Below are positions 1-5,581 of a DNA stretch of 32,450 nt, one piece after another (position 1 is the stretch's first letter; each line of letters starts with the position of its first letter). The notes beneath the pieces were generated by a model. The model was given only the letters and a program-made list of their open reading frames with translations. It did no database searches and was not told the origin of the DNA. This DNA is from a virus: positions 1-32,450 of IMG/VR virus record IMGVR_UViG_3300025141_000440. The stretch is one strand, 5' to 3'. Both the position numbers and the translations under genes were made by a program.

Positions 1-204
1 AATCGTCTGAGCGAGGCTGAAGGTGAAACACCACAAGATGTTGCGGCAAGAATCAGCAACATTCCGGGATCAATGAAATTCGGAGCGATTGATGATCTTC
101 ATAATATGAAGGACGGTAGCGATGAGATGGCATCATATTATCCTCACGTTCAAGATCTAGTGGCTTTCGCGACCGAAGTACTAGAACTATTAGGCGAGAT
201 ATAG
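1..204 (+). CDS. 3' end of an unrecognised phage protein (partial)
   Basis: An open frame runs from the first base of the window to a TAG at 202-204 and encodes 67 residues of a C-terminus that I do not recognise. It is acidic and mostly helical in character, ending in LELLGEI, with no cysteine and no membrane segment. It ends 10 nt before the start of the prohead protease gene, so it probably belongs to the same late head-assembly operon. In T4 this position is held by prohead core genes (67/68) downstream of the portal gene. That is only positional reasoning; no motif of those proteins is visible. The true start lies outside the window. Confidence 0.6.
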   Translation, partial: NRLSEAEGETPQDVAARISNIPGSMKFGAIDDLHNMKDGSDEMASYYPHVQDLVAFATEVLELLGEI

Positions 205-214
205 GATTTAAACA

Positions 215-814
215 ATGCCCCAACTTCTCCGAGAATTTTATGAACTATGCGAAGGCGGCGTCTGTCAGGACTTACTGACGGAAGCCGAGAAGAGCTTTGT
301 GCGCAACGGCGGTATGATGCTAACTGGCAAATTGCAAGAAGCAGATGTGCAGAATGGCAACGGTCGCGTGTATCCGATGGGTATTATGGAGCGCGAGGTA
401 AAGAAATATGCCGAGGTCGTTAATGACCACCGCGCTCTTGGTGAACTTGATCACCCCGACTCTTCTATCATTAACTTAGTTAATGTATCACACATGGTGA
501 CTGAGGTATGGATGGACGGCTCTTCGGTTATGGGAAAGATAAAAGTTTTGGAAACCCCATCAGGTCAGATCCTAAAGGCTCTTGTAGAGTCAGGGGTGAA
601 GACGGGAATCTCGTCTAGGGGAATGGGCTCAGTGAAGGAGCAGATGGGTAAGACAATTGTAGAAGATGACTTTCAACTCATTTGTTTTGATATTGTATCC
701 GAACCCTCCACACCAAATGCGTTTATGGCGCTCTCGGAAAACAAACTCATGAACGAGCAGATCGAGAAAAACAATAAGGTTCTTGGCTTAATTGACAGTA
801 TCTTAAAGGATTAA
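215..814 (+). CDS. 21: Prohead core protein protease (T4 gp21-like)
   Basis: This is the serine protease that sits inside the prohead and, after capsid assembly, cleaves scaffold, capsid and core proteins, generally after an (L/I)-x-E motif. The 199-aa length is close to T4 gp21. Two family motifs are visible. GELDHPDSS carries the probable catalytic His80, and GISSRGMGS carries the probable catalytic Ser133 or Ser134. They are about 53 residues apart, as expected for the phage maturation-protease fold. The N-terminal LTGKLQEADVQNGNGRVYP segment is also typical. The start is ATG with a weak AGGA at 203-206. The gene ends 2 nt before the GTG of the next gene. The position just upstream of other head genes fits the role, although in T4 the scaffold gene 22 follows directly and here it is 9 kb away. 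Confidence 0.9.
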   Translation: MPQLLREFYELCEGGVCQDLLTEAEKSFVRNGGMMLTGKLQEADVQNGNGRVYPMGIMEREVKKYAEVVNDHRALGELDHPDSSIINLVNVSHMVTEVWMDGSSVMGKIKVLETPSGQILKALVESGVKTGISSRGMGSVKEQMGKTIVEDDFQLICFDIVSEPSTPNAFMALSENKLMNEQIEKNNKVLGLIDSILKD

Positions 815-816
815 TC

Positions 817-2538
817 GTGAAAATATCGGGCATCGAATTAGAAAGGTTGATCAAGGAAGAACTAAAAGAAGCCCTTGAGCAATACCCTGCTGATGCCATG
901 GCCGAGATTACGGCGACTATTTTTAGTCTTGCTGATCAAGCCGGAGTAGAAACTACCGGAGACCAACGACAGGATATAGTTGGCGAACTAGAGGAGCTGT
1001 TAAAAGGACAGGGCTTTGAACTGCACGAACAGGGCTTGGTGTTCGCCGAGCCTCTCAGACTCGATCTCTATAAATCCCCTCTGCTCTTGGATCTCATAAT
1101 CAATATCATCGATGTCCTCGGCGACGCTGCCGAGGACCGAATAGTTAAAGCGTTTGAGCGCGGAGGTATCGATGTTGTTCCGGATACTGTACCAGAAGAG
1201 GAACCATCCGATGAAGAAGATCAAACGGATACCGTTGTGGTGCCTCCTGTTGAGCCGCCACCGGTGGTGCCTCCTGTTGAGCCGCCACCTGAAGATGGCC
1301 CAGAATCTGTCGATGCATCCGAATTCAATAAGTTTTTCTTAACTTTGGACGACCAGAGTATGAAGGCACTTATAAAGGAGGTGACCACAATCTTGATCAT
1401 GCCCTTCACCGGTGCGCTTATGGGCGCTGACGATGCAACTAAAGCTCGTTTCTATGAGTTTATGTCTCCAAGAGCCCAGGAATATCTGGAAGATGACCAG
1501 AAGATCATGAGGGGAGCCGACGGCACCTCCGTGGGACCTGAAGACATTCACAGATACCAGCAGGAGGTATTAAAATTCGCTAGGGATATGGGACTAGGCG
1601 AAGAAGAATCCTTTGAGAATCCCTGGGCTTTCAAATGGTTCTGGGAAGACGGCGCCCTCGATGATTTGGGCGACGACAGAGAAGACTCAGAGGTCGTTCG
1701 CAATCTCAAGTCCATCCCCACCGGCAAAGAGATTACAATTGGGATCCTAGCAGGACTCGCCGGCACCGCCGGACTTTACGCACTGTGGAAATATCTATTT
1801 GGCGCCGAAGACGACGAAGACCTTCCACCGGGTCTGGCTCAATCCGTGGCCGATCAGGCGGAAGACCTTGAAGCTTTGACTGGAATAGATGTTCAGGACC
1901 CCGAGTTTGTAGTGAGCGTGCTAAAGTGGGTTCTTTCACTGACCTTAGATGAGGGACAGATGGTGTGGGTGGACCGCCTTGAACCGATTATTCGCGTGCT
2001 CTCTCAACAAGACATCACGCCTGAAGCACTATCTTCTTTGTTGGATGAAGTCCCGGGGATTGAATTGATAGACAAGCTCCCCGGCGGCCGGGAAAAGGTC
2101 GTCGAAGTAATGATGGATAAGTGGGATGACATGTCGGACAAAGAGCGCCTTGATTTGATTCTTATGCTTGCCCCAGAAGAATATCTGGAGATGCTGGATC
2201 AAGTCTTGAAAACTTCACCTAGGATGAGCGATATTCCTGGTATGGATTTCCCTGGAGTCAAATCTGGCCTATATGTCTGGCTCGAAGATGGGCCTGTCTT
2301 GCCACCGCGCGGCGACTTTGATCCACCGCTGTGGGAATTCCTGCTCTTAGCGGCCGCGCGCCTGGGACTAGTCGACGGCAAGCATGTCACCATGGCCCAC
2401 CAGATCATAAGTGACCTCTGGGACTCTTTAGAGGAAAGCAAAGAAGATGGCAAGGTTAAGCGCGGCATGAAGTTGATGAAGATGCTGCTCCAAGAACAAC
2501 AACTAAACAGAATGAAAGTGTTAGCAGGTGTAAAATGA
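817..2538 (+). CDS. Large acidic protein with a central transmembrane segment, unknown function
   Basis: A 573-aa protein that I do not recognise. The start is GTG, chosen because AAAGGA at 805-810 sits 6 nt upstream and the gene abuts the protease stop. Residues 1-20 form a charged amphipathic helix (ISGIELERLIKEELKEAL). Residues about 141-158 are a duplicated VVPPVEPPP linker. Residues about 305-328 are a glycine-rich hydrophobic helix (ITIGILAGLAGTAGLYALW) that looks like one membrane-spanning segment. The remainder is acidic and helical. There is no signal peptide. It overlaps the next gene by ATGA. Its place beside the prohead protease and the similar N-terminal helix in the next gene suggest a prohead internal or core protein, perhaps one ejected with DNA, but this is inference. 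Confidence 0.75.
   Translation: MKISGIELERLIKEELKEALEQYPADAMAEITATIFSLADQAGVETTGDQRQDIVGELEELLKGQGFELHEQGLVFAEPLRLDLYKSPLLLDLIINIIDVLGDAAEDRIVKAFERGGIDVVPDTVPEEEPSDEEDQTDTVVVPPVEPPPVVPPVEPPPEDGPESVDASEFNKFFLTLDDQSMKALIKEVTTILIMPFTGALMGADDATKARFYEFMSPRAQEYLEDDQKIMRGADGTSVGPEDIHRYQQEVLKFARDMGLGEEESFENPWAFKWFWEDGALDDLGDDREDSEVVRNLKSIPTGKEITIGILAGLAGTAGLYALWKYLFGAEDDEDLPPGLAQSVADQAEDLEALTGIDVQDPEFVVSVLKWVLSLTLDEGQMVWVDRLEPIIRVLSQQDITPEALSSLLDEVPGIELIDKLPGGREKVVEVMMDKWDDMSDKERLDLILMLAPEEYLEMLDQVLKTSPRMSDIPGMDFPGVKSGLYVWLEDGPVLPPRGDFDPPLWEFLLLAAARLGLVDGKHVTMAHQIISDLWDSLEESKEDGKVKRGMKLMKMLLQEQQLNRMKVLAGVK
1237..1290 (+). repeat. 27-bp tandem duplication encoding VVPPVEPPP twice
   Basis: Two adjacent 27-bp units (1237-1263 and 1264-1290) differ only at their last base. 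They encode a nine-residue proline-rich linker twice, in frame. The near identity at third codon positions shows a recent slippage-type duplication rather than selection for the protein alone. Confidence 0.9.
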
Positions 2539-2981
2539 AAAAATCAGAATTGAAAAAGATTCTTAAACCCTTAGTGCATGAATGTATTAAAGAGTCGCTG
2601 TTAGAGGACGGACTTATTTCAGGGATAATTGCTGAGGTTGTAAAGGGAATGGCAACACCTCAGCCCTTAGTAGAAGCAGTTGCTCCCAAAGTCGATCCCG
2701 TCAAAGAAAGAATGCGTCGGAACGCATTTACGTCCGAGCAATCGACAAAGTTAAAAGAACACAAAAACAAGCTCATGTCGGCAATCGGCGGGAACAGTTA
2801 TAACGGTGTGGACCTTTTTGAAGGAACAACCCCCGGCGCATCCCAGGCTTCACCACAACAGCCGGCTAGCCCTTTGGCCGGCCAAAATCCCGGAGATCCC
2901 GGGGTTGATATTACCAGCTTGTTTGGATCAGTAGGACGAAACTGGAATGCTCACATGAGCGATGTGAAAGAAGGAAAGTAG
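2535..2981 (+). CDS. Small prohead-region protein, unknown function
   Basis: A 148-aa protein overlapping the previous stop by ATGA, so probably translationally coupled to it. Residues 1-40 are a basic then acidic helix (KSELKKILKPLVHECIKESLLED) with the same pattern as the start of the preceding protein. The middle is charged and the C-terminal part is Pro/Gln/Gly-rich and low in complexity, ending in a short hydrophobic patch (VDITSLFGSVGRNW). I do not recognise a domain. Short proteins with a KSELKKIIKPLVKECIKE-type N-terminus are, to my recollection, common in marine T4-like phages next to head genes. A role as an internal head or core protein targeted by its N-terminal helix is possible, by analogy with T4 internal proteins, but is not shown. 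Confidence 0.7.
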   Translation: MKKSELKKILKPLVHECIKESLLEDGLISGIIAEVVKGMATPQPLVEAVAPKVDPVKERMRRNAFTSEQSTKLKEHKNKLMSAIGGNSYNGVDLFEGTTPGASQASPQQPASPLAGQNPGDPGVDITSLFGSVGRNWNAHMSDVKEGK

Positions 2982-2988
2982 GTATATT

Positions 2989-3210
2989 GTGGCAACGAAT
3001 GTATACGTAGAGCTTAGGCGCGGCGAGAGTGGAGAACGATTGATAAGGCGGTTCATAAAAAGGTGCAAGAAAGAACGAGTAGTTGAAATCTACCGCGCCC
3101 GCACCGACCACTATATCAAACCATCAGTTAAGAAAAAACTCAAAAGACAGAAGGCTATGAGAGAAAGGCAAAAACTTGAAAAAAAGAAACACAAGAAAAT
3201 GTTTAGATAA
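2989..3210 (+). CDS. rpsU: Ribosomal protein bS21, phage-encoded
   Basis: A 73-aa, very basic protein with the whole layout of bacterial small-subunit protein bS21. It has an N-terminal VYVELRRGES strand, then LIRRFIKRCKKERVV (compare the ALRRFKRSCEKAGV region of E. coli S21), then YRARTDHYIKPSVKKKLKR, then a long Lys/Arg helix ending KKMFR. Cellular bS21 sits on the 30S platform next to the anti-Shine-Dalgarno end of 16S rRNA and takes part in initiation. Phage bS21 genes are known from environmental phages, and the proposed role is replacement of host bS21 to favour phage messages. The start is GTG at 2989 with an AAGGAAAG site upstream. It lies among head genes, so it is probably transcribed with them. 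Confidence 0.85.
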   Translation: MATNVYVELRRGESGERLIRRFIKRCKKERVVEIYRARTDHYIKPSVKKKLKRQKAMRERQKLEKKKHKKMFR

Positions 3211-3223
3211 AAGGAGCACTTCG

Positions 3224-3250
3224 ATGCTACTTATTAGAAGGAGAGAATAA
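3224..3250 (+). CDS. Eight-codon mini-ORF MLLIRRRE, possible leader peptide
   Basis: An ATG with a consensus AAGGAG (3211-3216) 7 nt upstream opens an 8-codon frame encoding MLLIRRRE and a TAA at 3248-3250. Its three arginine codons are AGA AGG AGA, and these same bases form the Shine-Dalgarno sequence (AAGGAG at 3238-3243) of the next gene, whose ATG begins 5 nt after the mini-ORF stop. A ribosome translating the mini-ORF would cover that site, so translation of the leader could control or couple to translation of the gene at 3256. It may instead be two SD-like sites by chance in a purine-rich gap. Confidence 0.35.
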   Translation: MLLIRRRE

Positions 3251-3255
3251 AAGAA

Positions 3256-3651
3256 ATGGCGACTTATGAATATAAACCAGGTCTGGGAAATGCCGCATCG
3301 TTTCAGGTGTCGGGAAAACCCTATGTAAAGGGCAACGTCGATGCTAGTGCTAATCCCGTGATAGCGTTTCCCTCCGTAACCAGTTGGATTGTGGTTCACG
3401 CTAACAATGGTGACTGCAAAGTGGGCTTTTCGGCAAACGGGGTGGCAGGAAGCAACTATTTAACTGTTCCGTCGGGAAGCATATCTCCACGTTTAGAGGT
3501 TAAAGTTACAGAATTATATTTGGGTGGTGCTGCAACGTCAGTTGATGTCATGGCCGGCCTTACCTATATTACTAGCGAACAAATTAATAATGCTTCTGTC
3601 TCGCCATCGGGCTCGAACTGGTCAGGCTCTCTGGGTGCTGAGGTAGGATAA
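3256..3651 (+). CDS. Small beta-rich virion protein, putative head decoration
   Basis: A 131-aa protein of alternating small and hydrophobic residues with almost no predicted helix (NAASFQVSGKPYVKG, SWIVVHANNGDCKVGFSANG, LEVKVTELYLGG). This looks like a single beta-sandwich, as in small capsid decoration or fibre-tip proteins. No named family is certain. There is no signal peptide or membrane segment. The start ATG is preceded by AAGGAG 12 nt upstream, inside the mini-ORF described at 3224. Its location between bS21 and the neck/fibre genes, within the head module, supports a structural role in the particle. The Ser/Gly-rich C-terminus is probably flexible. Confidence 0.65.
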   Translation: MATYEYKPGLGNAASFQVSGKPYVKGNVDASANPVIAFPSVTSWIVVHANNGDCKVGFSANGVAGSNYLTVPSGSISPRLEVKVTELYLGGAATSVDVMAGLTYITSEQINNASVSPSGSNWSGSLGAEVG

Positions 3652-3692
3652 GGAGGATATACAAAATCCTTTTCTAATGGAGGGTGCCCAGA

Positions 3693-5417
3693 GTGTCAGA
3701 TCCGAAATATAAATGGAAACAACCGGTGGCTCCTCCTCCGCCTATGTTTTTTGGTGGCAAAGAACGTGACCTAGTAAAGCAAGTTAATGATGAACTTGCT
3801 GAAAGAGTCATTGGCCAAACCATTGCTTATTATCCAATAAGCATTGAAGAGTCTAACTTTAATGAAACGTATGGCGAAGCGATTGATAAGGTCTCGCTCC
3901 CTCCTGTACGGGTTTACGCGTTCGTCGAGGTAGAAAACGAACAATCCAATGAGAAATTTGGATATGAATATCAGACGAAGCTGACTGTAAACTTTCACCG
4001 TCGCCGTCTCGTTGAAGATCAAAACCTTTACGTTCGGGTGGGCGACTTTGTACAATACGGCGAGCAGTTTTACGAAATTGTACGCACCTATAACGATACC
4101 CGCTTTCTTTTCGGGCAAGTCCAACACAAGTTTCAAATCAGCGCTGAGTGCGTCCGTGCCCGCCGCGGCCTCTTCCGTGTCATGCCCAGCGTGGATCGCC
4201 CGACTGACGGAGAAGTTATCCCGGGAGAAGGAGGTGCCGCGCCCGCGCCGCGACCCGCACCCTATCCGCCGCTTGATGCCTCTTACATCGTAGTATCCGA
4301 AACGTCAAAGCTTCCAAACGATCGAGTCCTCACCGCCGGCACGAATATTACTATTACTGATGGGGGCCCGAACAGCAGTTTGACAATCGCCGCCACTAGT
4401 GCCGGTAATGCGTCTGCTCAAGGCCCAGTTGGGTCCCTCCAGTTTCAAACCGGCTCCGGCGGCCTTAGCGGAAGCGCTAATCTAACATTTCTTTCGGCCA
4501 GCAATCGTTTGGGGATTGCAACTGACACTCCCACCCATAATTTAACTATCATAGGTAATATGTCGGCCTCGTCCGATGTGTTAATAGGCGGCGATTTGAC
4601 TGTTCAAGGGGTTGTCATTGGAGGCTCCCCACTTCAAGTATCGGGTACTATCGAGATAGTTGATAGTACCGGTACCGTTATATCCGTATTGGGCTCTTCT
4701 TCTTTGGGCCCTGATGTCATTTCCTCTAGTCTGGGGATACTCACGGACCTTACGGCCTCGGGGCTGGTATCTGCGAGTTACTTCTATGGCGATGGGTCTA
4801 ATCTAAGCGGCATCAGTTCGGGTGGCGGAATCTTCAGCATCATTGATGGGTCCAATGCCTATGTGACAAGTAGTCTGAATATTGGGGGTAATACCGCTCC
4901 CGATCATCAATTGGTTGTCAGTGGCACGGTATCCTCCAGTGTCAATATATCAGCGTCCGCGTACTACGGCGACGGTTCGAACCTGAGTGGGATAACAACG
5001 ACAGCCGCCGGCGCAACGACTCAGCTACAGTTTAATACAAGCAATGCCTTCGACGCGTCTGCCAATTTGACCTATGATGGGTCTACACTCCTTGTTAAGG
5101 CTGCCTCGCATCTTTCCGGAGGACTTGTCCTTAAGCGCACCCCGGTCACAAACGACTATAGTATTGCGTTGACAGACTATTATGTAGGAGTGGATACTAC
5201 TTCTAACACAGTAGACCTTACAATCCCCCAGGCGTCCTCGGCCACTGAGGGACAAACTTTTGTAATCAAGGACGAGGGCGGAAACACAACCACCAATGTT
5301 ATTACTATTCTCCGCTCCGGATCGGATACAATTGATGGCGCGACCAGTGTAGAAATTAATTCTCCCTATGGATCCTTCAGTCTTTATACTGACGGCGCCA
5401 ACTGGTTCATATATTAA
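3693..5417 (+). CDS. Neck protein (gp14-like domain) fused to a fibre
   Basis: A 574-aa protein. I chose GTG at 3693 because GGAGGG at 3679-3684 is 8 nt upstream; an in-frame GTG at 3684 would overlap that site. Residues 1 to about 165 form a compact domain (MSDPKYKWKQP, QTKLTVNFHRRRLVEDQNLYVRVGDFVQYGEQFYEIV) whose pattern of ARRR/HRRR, GD-x-x-x-Y and a terminal beta strand resembles the T4 gp14-type neck protein of marine myoviruses. After a Pro/Ala linker come fibre-type sequences: an AGTNITITDGG strand, two YYGDGSNLSGI motifs (about 4779-4815 and 4962-4995), and a C-terminal domain ending DGANWFIY that is shared with the next two genes. It probably caps the head and carries a neck fibre. 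The fibre part is secure; the gp14 relation is a pattern match by eye. Confidence 0.55.
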   Translation: MSDPKYKWKQPVAPPPPMFFGGKERDLVKQVNDELAERVIGQTIAYYPISIEESNFNETYGEAIDKVSLPPVRVYAFVEVENEQSNEKFGYEYQTKLTVNFHRRRLVEDQNLYVRVGDFVQYGEQFYEIVRTYNDTRFLFGQVQHKFQISAECVRARRGLFRVMPSVDRPTDGEVIPGEGGAAPAPRPAPYPPLDASYIVVSETSKLPNDRVLTAGTNITITDGGPNSSLTIAATSAGNASAQGPVGSLQFQTGSGGLSGSANLTFLSASNRLGIATDTPTHNLTIIGNMSASSDVLIGGDLTVQGVVIGGSPLQVSGTIEIVDSTGTVISVLGSSSLGPDVISSSLGILTDLTASGLVSASYFYGDGSNLSGISSGGGIFSIIDGSNAYVTSSLNIGGNTAPDHQLVVSGTVSSSVNISASAYYGDGSNLSGITTTAAGATTQLQFNTSNAFDASANLTYDGSTLLVKAASHLSGGLVLKRTPVTNDYSIALTDYYVGVDTTSNTVDLTIPQASSATEGQTFVIKDEGGNTTTNVITILRSGSDTIDGATSVEINSPYGSFSLYTDGANWFIY

Positions 5418-5491
5418 TTTAAATTTTATTGGCCGTTTGACAATTCTGGGATATATATGTTTTAGATAACCGGCCGTGGATAGCTATATCA

Positions 5492-5581
5492 ATTTTTTAC
5501 TCCTCCGAATGAGTGTTCGCGAACAAATTTATGATTTTTTCACCCGTTTAGTCATTTAATCTATAGGAGGATTTAAAAAAT
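5492..5581 (+). promoter_or_regulatory. Possible RNA switch hiding the ribosome site of the 5580 gene
   Basis: In the 162-nt gap before the gene at 5580, ATTTTTTA (5492-5499) and TCCTCC (5501-5506) are complementary, in the right order, to TAAAAAAT (5574-5581) and GGAGGA (5566-5571). This is 14 pairs with only a 1x2 internal loop, closing a 59-nt loop. Folded, the stem would bury the Shine-Dalgarno site and the first bases of the ATG. An anti-SD hexamer upstream of a strong SD is the telling part; the A/T part is weaker evidence. I see nothing else gene-like in this gap. TTGACA at 5437 lacks a good -10 element. Confidence 0.35.
5514..5525. promoter_or_regulatory. 12-bp perfect palindrome, possible operator
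   Basis: TGTTCGCGAACA is a perfect 12-bp palindrome in the gap between two fibre genes, lying inside the loop of the possible RNA switch. Its size suits a dimeric DNA-binding protein, but no partner gene or second copy was seen. Confidence 0.25.

Noticed and set aside
3684-3692. Upstream GTG start for the neck/fibre gene
   Set aside because: It would overlap the GGAGGG ribosome site; GTG at 3693 has proper 8-nt spacing and gives the natural MSDPKYKW start.
5169-5198. TTGACA-N18-GATACT promoter-like pair
   Set aside because: Long spacer, mismatch at the first base of the -10, and position well inside a fibre gene over 380 bp from the next start.
5437-5466. TTGACA in the 162-nt gap before the 5580 gene
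   Set aside because: No acceptable -10 hexamer at 15-19 nt spacing; TATGTT is only 13 nt away and matches 4 of 6.
5418-5579. Possible tRNA or small RNA gene in the longest gap
   Set aside because: No cloverleaf, CCA end or TTCGA-type arm could be found; only the palindrome and the SD-pairing strand stand out.
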